This document shows positions 1 through 10,156 of a stretch of 64,000 bases of DNA, in pieces; the first letter of the stretch is position 1, and each line of letters begins with the position of its first letter. Source of the DNA: JAGRGG01 sp965217265 (lineage in GTDB: Bacteria; Pseudomonadota; Alphaproteobacteria; Geminicoccales; Geminicoccaceae); assembly GCA_965217265.1 (NCBI GenBank), contig CBDCHP010000012.1:310001-374000 (forward strand). Reading direction: 5' to 3'. The notes beneath the pieces are model-generated. The model was given only the letters and a program-made list of their open reading frames with translations. It did no database searches and had not been told where the DNA came from. The position numbers were made by a program, and so were the translations under genes.

Positions 1-1044
1 GGTCAGGACGCGCCACGTCCCGAGGTAGATGGCGGCGAAGGCGAAGGCGTCGAAGCAGTCGGCCGGGCGCTTGGGCGGGAAACGGTTCTGCAACAGCGCG
101 TTGCCGAGGACGTTGGCGTAGAGGTTCGGCCGGCGGACGCGCTCTTCGGCGACGATCCCGTCGCGCACGCGCTCGAACGTCGCGAAGGCTTGGCCCAGGT
201 CGCCGCCCAGCCCCCCGATCGCCTCGGTCATCATGGCAAAGCCGCGGCCGGGCCTGATCGTGTTGCCGGCCTTGATGCCGTAGACCTCGCGCACGATCGT
301 GGCGAACACGGCGAACAGCGCGTCGGGCGCCGCGGCCTCGCCTTCGAGGTCGACCGAGCGCCAGACGTGGTCGTAGCGGACCGCGAGCGCGAAGATCCCG
401 TCCGGGTCGCGCTTGAGGTCGAGCGCACTCAGGTCCTGGGCGAACAAGGCAGCGAGGAGGACGCGGCCGGCCCAGGGCTGGCGGGCCGCGGTGAGGATGC
501 CCAGCATCGTCCGGCGGACGAGGTGCGCCGCCTCGCCGCTAAGCGTGCCGGGGACGGGCTTTCGGGCCGCGGGGACGTTCGCGACCACCTCGGTCTCGAC
601 CGGCGCCAGCGCGCCCCCGTCCTCGATCAACCGGAGCGCGATCTCGGGACAGCTCATCGTGGCGCTGCGGGACCAGACCCCGTCGCGGGTCTCGTCGATG
701 CGCGGATAGGTCTTGCAGGTGTGGGAGAGCGCGTCCTCGCCGATCTCGCTCTGGATGCGGCACAGGCCGTCGCCCCGCTGCATCGGGCAGCGGCCGTCGG
801 GGGCGAGGCGCATATAGGTTATCTTGTCCCTGCCCCCGCCCTTGGTACGACCCTTCGACCGAACGGCCTCGCGCACGAGGTTGGCGCTGATCGCGTCGCG
901 CAACTTCCTGTCGGCCAGGCCGCGGTAGCGGCGCTCGCTCGCCGGGTCGATCGTGACCCGCCAGCCGTGGCAGCAATTGTCGATGCACGCCTCGCCGGCG
1001 CAGGCGAACTCGGCCATGTACCGCGGTTGGTGCAGGATCGTCAT
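1..1044 (-). CDS. fliB: Flagellin lysine-N-methylase (FliB-like), 3' end outside window
   Basis: The reading frame is open from an ATG at 1044 to the left edge (348 codons seen), so the C-terminus is missing. The N-terminus carries a cysteine cluster (C15, C20, C24, C25) inside CIDNCCHGW, followed by more paired cysteines around residues 85-110 (GRCPMQ, GLCRIQ, HTCKTYPR) and MSCPEIA. This layout is typical of the FliB/YkgJ-type metal-cluster proteins that methylate lysines of surface flagellin. A GGAGG sits about 5 nt before the ATG. No flagellar gene is in the window, so the flagellin target is inferred from the family only. Confidence 0.75.
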   Translation of the reverse strand, partial: MTILHQPRYMAEFACAGEACIDNCCHGWRVTIDPASERRYRGLADRKLRDAISANLVREAVRSKGRTKGGGRDKITYMRLAPDGRCPMQRGDGLCRIQSEIGEDALSHTCKTYPRIDETRDGVWSRSATMSCPEIALRLIEDGGALAPVETEVVANVPAARKPVPGTLSGEAAHLVRRTMLGILTAARQPWAGRVLLAALFAQDLSALDLKRDPDGIFALAVRYDHVWRSVDLEGEAAAPDALFAVFATIVREVYGIKAGNTIRPGRGFAMMTEAIGGLGGDLGQAFATFERVRDGIVAEERVRRPNLYANVLGNALLQNRFPPKRPADCFDAFAFAAIYLGTWRVLT

Positions 1045-1127
1045 TCGCCCCTCCGTTGCCGGCGTCCAGCGTCGGCAACGGGCCTGAAACGCCGAGGTTA
1101 ATTCAACCTTAACGTTATTAGCAGGCG

Positions 1128-1298
1128 CTAATTCAAGATCCAAGTGATAACGCCGATGATGACGCCCCAGCAGGCGCTGCCGGACAGGAAGATGAACATC
1201 GCCGCCTGCGGCAGCGGCCAGCGCTCGATTTGCGGCTCGTCGAGCGCGTACTCGCGGGATGGGACGATGAAGGGGCTGCGCTGGGCGGTATCGGGCAT
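1128..1298 (-). CDS. Small single-pass membrane protein, 56 aa
   Basis: This ORF starts MPDTAQRSPF and ends with one hydrophobic helix of about 20 residues (AAMFIFLSGSACWGVIIGV) near the C-terminus, so it is probably an N-in inner-membrane peptide. It lies 54 nt downstream of the DUF1850 gene and upstream of fliB on the same strand. The ribosome binding site is weak (GAGAGCC). I do not recognise the family. Its support comes from the clean hydrophobic segment and its place in a co-directional gene run. Confidence 0.55.
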   Translation of the reverse strand: MPDTAQRSPFIVPSREYALDEPQIERWPLPQAAMFIFLSGSACWGVIIGVITWILN

Positions 1299-1352
1299 GG
1301 GCTCGGCTCTCGACGCTGAAGCGGGATCGAGGGCGAGCCTAGCCAGAAAAGT

Positions 1353-1738
1353 TTAAGGAACGCCTAACGCGCCGGGACAAGGGGCGAGCCCCGCCGGCTC
1401 GCCCGGCCTGCCCCGGCCGACGAGGCGCTCCAGGGGCAGGCAGCCTCTGCCCGTGCAGATCTCGTGCGACGGCACGCCGGGCGCTCGGCCGAGGGTCAGA
1501 CCGCCATGCGGCGGCAGGTCCGGCGTCCAGCGCCAGTAGGCACCGTCGAGCACGGCCCCGTCCGGCACCTCCATGCCGGCGCCGCTGCCCTGCACCCGCG
1601 CTTGGATCAGGACGAGGCGGTCGCCCTCGATGCGCCAGTCCTCCTCCCAGCGCGTCTTCTCGACCGAGTGGCTCCAGGCGAGCGTGAAGGCGCTCACGGG
1701 CAGCGCGACGGTGAGGGCGCCCAAGGTCAGGCAGAGGC

Positions 1739-1742
<4 letters not shown>
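1353..1742 (-). CDS. DUF1850 domain protein of TAXI-TRAP operon
   Basis: A 129-residue protein with an N-terminal hydrophobic segment (signal or anchor, residues 1-20). It is followed by the DUF1850 signature FTLAWSHSVEKTRWEEDW and GSGAGMEVPDGA. It starts at a GTG overlapping the TGA of the TRAP permease (GTGA), which shows translational coupling. DUF1850 proteins are commonly encoded beside TAXI-type TRAP permeases. Their role is unknown but presumably accessory to transport in the periplasm. A much longer in-frame upstream extension exists but only shadows the permease gene. Confidence 0.85.
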
Positions 1743-3790
<2,048 letters not shown>

Positions 3791-3821
3791 CGGCGTCGTT
3801 CCTCGTGTTGCAACGACCCGA

Positions 3822-4778
3822 TCAGATCAGGCCGGCTTCCTTGAAGTAGCGCTCGGCGCCGGGGTGGAGCGGCACGGTCGTGTCCTTCGCCGCCTTGGCC
3901 GGGTCGATCTCCTTCGCCGCTTGGTGCGCCGCGACCAGTTCGTCGAGGTTCTCGAAGATCGCCTTGGTCATCTGGTAGACGAGTTCCTCGTCGACCTCGC
4001 TCGACGTGACGAGGTAGTTCGGTACCGCCGCCGCCGGCACGTCCTCGTCCTGGCCGTCGTAGGTGCCGGCCGGGATCGTGGTCGCGACGTAAGGCGCGCC
4101 CAGGCCCTCGACCAGGGACGCCTCGACCGGGACCACGGTGATGTCGATCGAGGTCGAGAGGTCGCGGATCGAGGCGACCCCCAGCCCCGCCGACTGCAAG
4201 GTGGCGTCGATCTGACGGTTCTTCATCAGCTCGACCGACTCGGAGAACGGCAGGTACTCGACCTTGCCGAGGTCGTCGTAGCTCATGTCGGCAGCACCCA
4301 GGATGGCGCGCGCGTTCAGTTCGGTGCCGGACTTGGGCGCGCCGACCGAGAGGCCCTTGCCCTTGAGGTCTTCGAGGCTCTCGATGCCGCTCTCGGCGCT
4401 GGCGACGATCTGGACGACGTTGGAGTAGATGATCCCGATCGCGCGCAGATTGTCGAGCGGTCGCCTGAAGCCGGCCTCCTCGTTGCCCTCGGCGGCGTAC
4501 TTGACCGAGTCGCCGAGCGCGAAGGCGACCTCGCCCTTGCCCTGGTCGATGAGGTTGAGGTTCTCGACCGAGGCCTTGGTGCTCTGCACCGAGGTGCGCA
4601 CGTCGGGCACGTTCTCCTCGATCACGGTCGAGACGGCGACGCCCATCGGGTAGTAGACCCCCGACGTGCCGCCGGTGAGGACGTTGACGAAGGTCTCGGC
4701 GTGCGCGGCCGGGGCGACGACGCAGGCCGCGGCGCCGAGCAGCGCCGCTTTGATGGTGCGACGGCGGGTGGTGGACAT
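3822..4778 (-). CDS. TAXI family TRAP solute-binding protein
   Basis: A 318-residue periplasmic binding protein. Residues 1-27 form a signal peptide with twin arginines near the start (MSTTRRRTIKAALLGAAA) and an AHA cleavage site. The mature part begins ETFVNVLTGGTSGVYYPMG, the classic TAXI start, and continues with STKASVENLNLIDQGKGEVAFALGD. It heads the operon with the fused TRAP permease and the DUF1850 protein. The start is supported by GGAGG upstream (CTTAGCCTCCGC region read on the plus strand). The ligand is unknown. Confidence 0.93.
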   Translation of the reverse strand: MSTTRRRTIKAALLGAAACVVAPAAHAETFVNVLTGGTSGVYYPMGVAVSTVIEENVPDVRTSVQSTKASVENLNLIDQGKGEVAFALGDSVKYAAEGNEEAGFRRPLDNLRAIGIIYSNVVQIVASAESGIESLEDLKGKGLSVGAPKSGTELNARAILGAADMSYDDLGKVEYLPFSESVELMKNRQIDATLQSAGLGVASIRDLSTSIDITVVPVEASLVEGLGAPYVATTIPAGTYDGQDEDVPAAAVPNYLVTSSEVDEELVYQMTKAIFENLDELVAAHQAAKEIDPAKAAKDTTVPLHPGAERYFKEAGLI

Positions 4779-4845
4779 GAGTTAGCCTCCGCTGGCGTTC
4801 TTGAATTGGGCCGCATCGTGGGCGAGGGCGGGAAAAAGGGCAAGA

Positions 4846-4996
4846 GAACGCTTGCGCGTCCGCTGCGCGGGGCTTCTCTCTTCTCTCTTTTGCCAGTGTT
4901 GACGTAGGAGGTTGGCCGCGGCGCCGAGGGCCAGTCTCGAACGAAAGACAAAAAGAAGAAGAAAAAAGCCCGCGCGGCAGCGCACGCGAAGCGTTC
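4846..4996. repeat. Dispersed palindromic element, copy A (full)
   Basis: A 151-bp imperfect palindrome lying between the divergent TAXI and paoA genes. The left arm has GAACGCTTGCGCGTCCGC and GCGCGGGGC, then a pyrimidine tract (about 4874-4891). The right arm mirrors it with a purine tract (4950-4968) and ends in GCGCACGCGAAGCGTTC. The core (about 4894-4939) matches the core of copy F, 57 kb away, at 43 of 46 positions. This is the only copy between two gene starts, so here it may block read-through in both directions or insulate the two promoters. Confidence 0.85.
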
Positions 4997-5067
4997 GCGG
5001 AACACTCTTGCAGGACCGGCGTTGGCGCATAGCTCAAAACGTGACCGCATTTTTGGAGCCCCACCAG

Positions 5068-5688
5068 ATGAGCCAACAGCAAGACGAAGGCACCGGCCCG
5101 AGCCGGCGGGCGTTCTTGTCGACGGCGGCGAGCGCGCCATTGACCGCGGGCGCGCTCGCCGCCGGTTTCAACGGCACCGCCGGGGCGCAGACGTCGGCGC
5201 AAGGCTACGACCTCAAGGGCCGCGTGCCCGTGAGCCTCAAGGTCAACGGCCAGACGCACGACATGGTCGTCGATCCGAGGCTGACCCTGGTCGACGCGCT
5301 GCGCGAACACATCGGCCTCACTGGCACCAAGGTCGGCTGCAACCACGGCCAGTGCGGCGCCTGCACGGTGCATAAAAATGGCGAGCGCGTGCTCGCCTGC
5401 CTCACGCTCGCGGTCCAGGCCGACGGGAGCGAGATCACGACGATCGAGGGCTTGGCGAGCGGCGAGACGCTGCACCCGATGCAGGCCGCCTTCGTCGAGC
5501 ACGACGCGTATCAGTGCGGCTACTGCACGCCCGGGCAGATCATGTCGGCCGTCGCCTGCATCCAAGAGGGGCACGCGGGCTCGGACGGCGAGATCCGCGA
5601 ATACATGAGCGGCAACCTGTGCCGCTGCGCCGCCTACGTGAACATCGTCGCCGCGATCAAGGCGGCCAAGACCGACATGGGGGCCTGA
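5068..5688 (+). CDS. paoA: Aldehyde oxidoreductase, [2Fe-2S] subunit (PaoA/YagT-like)
   Basis: A 206-residue iron-sulfur subunit of a molybdenum hydroxylase. Residues 1-41 are a twin-arginine export signal (SRRAFLSTAAS), so the complex should act in the periplasm. The plant-type cluster uses C91, C96, C99 and C111. The second cluster uses C150, C153, C185 and C187. The start at ATG 5068 is chosen because GGAG lies 9 nt upstream. A longer ORF upstream only reads through repeat copy A. It is the first gene of paoABC, which oxidises aldehydes to carboxylic acids in the E. coli relative. Confidence 0.9.
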   Translation: MSQQQDEGTGPSRRAFLSTAASAPLTAGALAAGFNGTAGAQTSAQGYDLKGRVPVSLKVNGQTHDMVVDPRLTLVDALREHIGLTGTKVGCNHGQCGACTVHKNGERVLACLTLAVQADGSEITTIEGLASGETLHPMQAAFVEHDAYQCGYCTPGQIMSAVACIQEGHAGSDGEIREYMSGNLCRCAAYVNIVAAIKAAKTDMGA

Positions 5689-5693
5689 ACGTC

Positions 5694-6674
5694 ATGCTGC
5701 CCTTCACCTACGAACGACCGAAATCGCTCGACGACGCCGTCGAGATGCTCGGCGACGGCGCCTTGCCGCTCGCCGGCGGCACGACGATGGTCGACTTGAT
5801 GAAGCTCTACGTCCTGCACCCGCCCAGGCTCGTCGACATCAACGGCCTGCCCGGCCTCGACGCGATCGAGGAGACGAACGACGCGATCCGCTTCGGCGCG
5901 CTGGTTCGCATGGGCCAAGCGGCCGAGCAGACGACGCTCAAGCGCGACTACCCGGCGCTCTCCGAGGCTCTCTGGCTGGCGGCGAGCCCGCAGATCCGCA
6001 ACATGGCGAGCCTCGGCGGCAACGTCCTGCAGCGCACCCGCTGCCCCTACTTTCGCGACACGAGCTACAAGTGCAACCGCCGCGAGCCGGGCTCGGGCTG
6101 CGACGCGATCGGCGGCATCAACCGACTGCACGCGGTCCTAGGAACCAGCGACGCCTGCATCGCGTCGTATCCCGGCGACTGGGCCGTGGCGCTGATCGCC
6201 TTCGACGCGGAGGTCGAGACGCTGTCCAAGGAGGGCAAGCGCACGTTTCCGTTCAAGGACCTGCACCGCGAGCCGGGCGACCGGCCGCAGGACGTGCACA
6301 ACCTCAAGCCCGGCGAGATCGTCACGGCGATCACGGTCAAGAAGACCCCGCTCGGCCGGGCGTCGACCTACTACAAGGTGCGCGACCGCGAATCGTACGC
6401 CTTCGCCAACGCCTCGGCGGCGGCGGCGCTCGTCATGGACGGCGACACGGTGAAGGACGTGCGCTTGGGCCTCGGCGGCGTCGCCTCGGTGCCCTGGCGG
6501 GCGGTCGAGGCCGAAGAGGGCCTCAAGGGCGGGCCGCTGAACGAGGACACCGCGCGCAAGGCGGGCGAGACCGCCTTCAAGGACGTCAAGACGTACGAAC
6601 ACAACGCCTTCAAGGTGCCGCTCGGGATCGAGACCGTGACCGCCGCCTTGCTGAGCGCCAAAGAGAGGGTTTGA
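5694..6674 (+). CDS. paoB: Aldehyde oxidoreductase, FAD/[4Fe-4S] subunit (PaoB-like)
   Basis: A 326-residue FAD-binding subunit of the CoxM/XdhB family. LPLAGGTTMVDLMK and QIRNMASLGGNVLQRTRCPYF are the two flavin-binding loops. C117, C127, C136 and C155 sit in an insert (CPYF, CNRREPGSGC, DACIAS) that in PaoB and 4-hydroxybenzoyl-CoA reductase carries an extra [4Fe-4S] cluster. It has no export signal and would travel with PaoA. It lies 5 nt after paoA and 2 nt before paoC. Confidence 0.9.
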   Translation: MLPFTYERPKSLDDAVEMLGDGALPLAGGTTMVDLMKLYVLHPPRLVDINGLPGLDAIEETNDAIRFGALVRMGQAAEQTTLKRDYPALSEALWLAASPQIRNMASLGGNVLQRTRCPYFRDTSYKCNRREPGSGCDAIGGINRLHAVLGTSDACIASYPGDWAVALIAFDAEVETLSKEGKRTFPFKDLHREPGDRPQDVHNLKPGEIVTAITVKKTPLGRASTYYKVRDRESYAFANASAAAALVMDGDTVKDVRLGLGGVASVPWRAVEAEEGLKGGPLNEDTARKAGETAFKDVKTYEHNAFKVPLGIETVTAALLSAKERV

Positions 6675-6676
6675 CG

Positions 6677-8962
6677 ATGGCCGACCTACCCCTGATGGGG
6701 GCGCCCGCGCCTCGCGTCGACGGCCGCCTCAAGGTGACCGGCGACGCGCGCTACGCCGCCGACATCGCCGTGCCGAACCCGGCCTACGCCCAACTGGTCA
6801 CGAGCACGATCGCGGTCGGCAAGATCACGGCGCTCGACACGGCCGAGGCCGAGCGGGTGCCGGGCGTGCTCTTGATCTACAGCCACGCCAACCCGCCGCC
6901 CGAGGTCGAGGAGGTGCCCTACTTCGGCAAGGGCGGGCAGGCCTACCAGGGCTTTCGCCCGCTGACCGGGCCGGAGATCCGGCACGAGGGCCAGATCGTC
7001 GCCTTCGTCGTCGCCGAGACGCTGGAGGCGGCGCGCGAGGCGGCATCCAAGGTGCGGGCCAGTTACGACGCCAAGACGCCGGCGGCGACGCTCGGCGCCG
7101 AGGGGGTCGAGGTCCAAGCGGCGACGGAGCTGTCGCCGCAGCACGAGGACCCGATGAAGGGCGACGCCGACGCGGCGCTGGCGGGGGCGGCGCACGTCGT
7201 CGAGGCGACCTACGAGACGGCGCCGAACCACCACAACACGATGGAGCTCTACAGCACGACGGCGCACTGGACCGGCGACCACCTCACCGTCTACGAGCCG
7301 AGCCAGTGGGTCTACGGGCTGAGGGCCGGGGTCGCGGGCGAACTCGGCATCGACCAGACCCAAGTGCGGGTGCTCGCCCCCTTCGTCGGCGGCGCCTTCG
7401 GCTCGAAGGCGACCGTCACCGGGCGCACGGCGCTGGTGGCGCGGGCGGCGAAGGCGCTGAACCGGCCGGTGAAGCTCATCGTCACCCGGGCGCAGGGCTA
7501 CACGACGGCGTCGTTCAGGGCCGAAACGCGGCACGACGTCAAGCTCGGCGCCGACAAGGACGGCAGGTTCGTCGCCTTCGTCCACGAAGGGCACGAGCTC
7601 ACCTCGCGCCACGACGTGTTCCTCGTCTCGGGCACCGACGCGACGGCCCGGATGTACGGCTACGAGAACGTCCGCACCAAGGTCTTCGCCGCGCGGGCGG
7701 ATCGCAACACGCCGGGCTTCATGCGCTCGCCGGCGGAGGTGCCCTACATGTTCGCGCTGGAGAGTGCGGTCGACGAACTGGCGTGGAAGATGGGGATCGA
7801 CCCGATCGAGCTGCGCTTGAGGAACGATACGACGACGGACCCGATCAGCGGCAACCCCTACACGACGCGGCAGGTGCGGGCCTGCTTCGAGCGCGCGGCC
7901 GAACTGTTCGGCTGGGATAAGCGGGTGCCCGAGGTGGGCGCGATGCGCGAGAACGGCGACCTCGTCGGCTACGGCGCCGCACTCGCCTGCTACCCGACGC
8001 AGATCACGCCCGCGGCGGTGCGCCTGACGCTCACCAGCAAGGGCGGGGCCAAGGTGCAGATCGCGGCGCACGACGTCGGCACGGGCACCTACACCGTGCT
8101 CGCTCAGGCGGCGGCGGAACTCCTGGGCGTGTCCTTGGCGAAGGTCGAGGTCGAGTTGGGCGACACCGACCTGCCGGCGGGGCCGATCTCGGGCGGCTCG
8201 GTCGCGACGGCGAGTTCGGTCTCGGCGATCATCAAGGCGGCCGACGCGATCCGCTCCAGGCTCGCGACCGCGGCGGCGACGGCGAACGACGGCCCGCTCG
8301 CCGGCAAGGACGTCGGCGGCGTGCGTCTGCGCGACGGCAGGCTGGTGGCCGACGACGGCGCGGCGGAGGATCTCGTCGACGCCTTCAAGCGCCTGGGCGT
8401 CGGCACGGTCGAGGAATACGCCGAGTGGCTCCCCGACGGGGTCGAGGAGAAGGCGCTGCGCGGCCTTTATCGCGGCAGCGTCAAGATCGTCGGCGGGCCG
8501 ATGCAGGACCGAACCCAATTCTCGTTCGGCGCCGGGCTGGTCGAGGTCCGGGTCAACCCGCGCACCATGTCGATCCGGGTTCCGCGCACGGTCGGCGTCT
8601 TCGCCTCGGGCCGGATCATGAACGCGATGACGGCGAAGAGCCAACTGCTCGGCGGCATGGTCTGGGGCGTCGGCTCGGCGCTGCACGAGGCGAGCGAGGT
8701 CGACGCGCGCTACGCCCGCTACGTCAACGACAACATCGCCGAGTACCTCGTGCCGGTGAACGCTGACATCGTGCAACAGACGGTCGAGATCCTGGAGGAG
8801 GACGACGACCGGGTGAACCTCGCCGGGGTCAAGGGCTTAGGGGAACTCGGCAACATCGGCATCAACGCCGCCGTCGCCAACGCCGTCTACCACGCGACCG
8901 GCTACCGGGCGCGCAAGATACCGATCAGGATGGAGGACGCGCTCAAGGGCCGGCAGGTCTGA
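6677..8962 (+). CDS. paoC: Aldehyde oxidoreductase, molybdenum cofactor subunit (PaoC-like)
   Basis: A 761-residue catalytic subunit of the xanthine oxidase family. It shows the N-terminal domain (PAPRVDGRLKVTGDARYAAD), the Moco-binding segment PFVGGAFGSKA, and the C-terminal active-site loop GLGELGNIG with the catalytic glutamate at about residue 723. It would hydroxylate aldehydes, passing electrons through PaoA and PaoB. The gene is full length and co-transcribed with paoAB. A PaoD/XdhC-type cofactor-insertion chaperone, usual in E. coli, is absent from the next positions, so it must be elsewhere or dispensable. Confidence 0.92.
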   Translation: MADLPLMGAPAPRVDGRLKVTGDARYAADIAVPNPAYAQLVTSTIAVGKITALDTAEAERVPGVLLIYSHANPPPEVEEVPYFGKGGQAYQGFRPLTGPEIRHEGQIVAFVVAETLEAAREAASKVRASYDAKTPAATLGAEGVEVQAATELSPQHEDPMKGDADAALAGAAHVVEATYETAPNHHNTMELYSTTAHWTGDHLTVYEPSQWVYGLRAGVAGELGIDQTQVRVLAPFVGGAFGSKATVTGRTALVARAAKALNRPVKLIVTRAQGYTTASFRAETRHDVKLGADKDGRFVAFVHEGHELTSRHDVFLVSGTDATARMYGYENVRTKVFAARADRNTPGFMRSPAEVPYMFALESAVDELAWKMGIDPIELRLRNDTTTDPISGNPYTTRQVRACFERAAELFGWDKRVPEVGAMRENGDLVGYGAALACYPTQITPAAVRLTLTSKGGAKVQIAAHDVGTGTYTVLAQAAAELLGVSLAKVEVELGDTDLPAGPISGGSVATASSVSAIIKAADAIRSRLATAAATANDGPLAGKDVGGVRLRDGRLVADDGAAEDLVDAFKRLGVGTVEEYAEWLPDGVEEKALRGLYRGSVKIVGGPMQDRTQFSFGAGLVEVRVNPRTMSIRVPRTVGVFASGRIMNAMTAKSQLLGGMVWGVGSALHEASEVDARYARYVNDNIAEYLVPVNADIVQQTVEILEEDDDRVNLAGVKGLGELGNIGINAAVANAVYHATGYRARKIPIRMEDALKGRQV

Positions 8963-8988
8963 GGCACGATCGAGAAAGGGCGGAAGCG

Positions 8989-9348
8989 ATGGGCGAGCGA
9001 CGCGAACACGAGGTCGAGGTCGGCCCCTTTAAGGGGGAGGTCGAGGTCAGGGCGAACGGGGTCGTTTTGGCCAAGACGTCGCGGGCACTCGCCTTGAACG
9101 AGACCGGCTATCCCCGTCGCTTCTACCTGCCCGAGGCCGACGTCAAGGTCGCCTTGGAGCCGAACCCGCACCGCACGCACTGCCCCTACAAGGGCGACGC
9201 GGTCTACGCCAACGTCGCCGTCAACGGCCTGCCGATCGAGCGCGCGGCCTGGAGCTACCCCGAGCCGATCGCGGCCGTGCCGGGCCTTGCGGGGCACTGG
9301 TGCTTCGATCCGAACATGGCTGAGACGACCGTCGAGGCGGCGGGGTGA
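8989..9348 (+). CDS. DUF427 domain protein
   Basis: A 119-residue protein filling one DUF427 domain. Conserved features include the segment HRTHCPYKGDAVYANV and WSYPEPIAAVPGLAGHWCF. It follows paoC by 26 nt on the same strand and probably shares its transcript. The biochemical role of the family is not established; some members associate with small-molecule redox enzymes. No signal peptide is visible, so it is cytoplasmic. A GGAAG lies before the ATG. Confidence 0.88.
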   Translation: MGERREHEVEVGPFKGEVEVRANGVVLAKTSRALALNETGYPRRFYLPEADVKVALEPNPHRTHCPYKGDAVYANVAVNGLPIERAAWSYPEPIAAVPGLAGHWCFDPNMAETTVEAAG

Positions 9349-9388
9349 AGCCGAGGCAACCCGAGCTTAATTTGCCGGCAATGTGGAT

Positions 9389-9420
9389 CGCGGGGGAACA
9401 TCCCGCGCCGCAGTTGTTTT
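9389..9420 (+). terminator. Possible intrinsic terminator of paoABC-DUF427
   Basis: The inverted repeat CGCGGG / CCCGCG (9389-9394 and 9402-9407) encloses a 7-nt loop. It is followed after 8 nt by TTGTTTT. It lies about 40 nt after the DUF427 stop. The stem is short and the T tract is displaced, so this is a modest call. Confidence 0.4.
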
Positions 9421-9525
9421 AATCAGCGCTCGTCGGCATTCATCTTTGAATCGCCGATTTGGATGACGAGGCCGTGCATCTCGGCCGAACCTTTGACGAA
9501 ACCTGTGCGGACGGAAGAACCCCTG

Positions 9526-9957
9526 ATGAGAAAATCACTTGCCCTGACCGGTTGCATGGTCTTGATGCTCGGCCTCTCCGCCTGCGGCGACGACGAGCGG
9601 GTGACGGAGCTGGAAGGCCAGTTGAGCGACGCGCAGACCGAGTCCGAGGGTCTGCGCCAGCAACTCGACGAGTCCAACACGAGGATCACCGATCTGGAGA
9701 CCGCCGCGAGCGAGGCGGAGGCCAATCCGGCCCCGGACGCCGAGGCGTTGCGCGGGCCGATGCAGTCGGCGGTCGGCGCCTTGAAGCAGGTCGACGATCA
9801 GTTGGTGCAGCTCAGGCAGTCCCTGCCGGTCGAGCAGGCGAACATGGCACCGATCGACGATTTGCGCGCGCGCATCGTCGAGGCCGGTCGATCGATGGGC
9901 GAGGTGGCGCAGGCGGTCGGTATCGATCCCGCTTCTCTCACCGAGGCGCAGAACTAA
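9526..9957 (+). CDS. Coiled-coil lipoprotein, 143 aa
   Basis: The N-terminus has a lipoprotein signal peptide with lipobox LSAC (Cys20) after MRKSLALTG. It is followed by an acidic heptad-like segment (DDERVTELEGQLSDAQ, ESEGLRQQLDES) typical of a short coiled coil. The rest is helical and alanine/glutamate rich. It should be lipid-anchored in the envelope. The start at ATG 9526 fits the signal peptide; a start 63 nt upstream would bury it. GGAAG is present. The function is not recognisable; the overall shape resembles small Lpp-like or entericidin-like spacer proteins. Confidence 0.7.
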   Translation: MRKSLALTGCMVLMLGLSACGDDERVTELEGQLSDAQTESEGLRQQLDESNTRITDLETAASEAEANPAPDAEALRGPMQSAVGALKQVDDQLVQLRQSLPVEQANMAPIDDLRARIVEAGRSMGEVAQAVGIDPASLTEAQN

Positions 9958-10063
9958 GGATTTGGCGCGGGTCAGGCGCGCGGCCGAAAAGTGCCTAGAA
10001 ACACTATTTTAGCGAGGCTTGTTTAGCCGCAACTTTAGCTAAAGCGCCTAACCCTAGTCATCC

Positions 10064-10092
10064 CCGCCCGGCGCCTTCCACGCGCCGGGCGG
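10064..10092. terminator. GC-rich hairpin between convergent genes
   Basis: A perfect 11-bp inverted repeat (CCGCCCGGCGC / GCGCCGGGCGG) with a 7-nt loop lies between the lipoprotein gene and the convergent decarboxylase pseudogene. No T tract follows on either strand. Termination is therefore plausible from position but not shown by the canonical signal. Confidence 0.35.
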
Positions 10093-10156
10093 AAGGATGC
10101 TCGCCCGCTCTCGATGCGCCGACAACGATACGCCCGCCCAGCGCCAGAGCAGAAAG

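Noticed and set aside
190..1101. 303-codon plus-strand ORF opposite fliB
   Set aside because: Arginine/aspartate-rich shadow of the real minus-strand gene; no recognisable domain.
4846..4996. Repeat copy A considered as an attachment site or IS remnant
   Set aside because: No transposase, no target duplication at its ends, and the same structure recurs at six other sites with hairpin-T-tract form.
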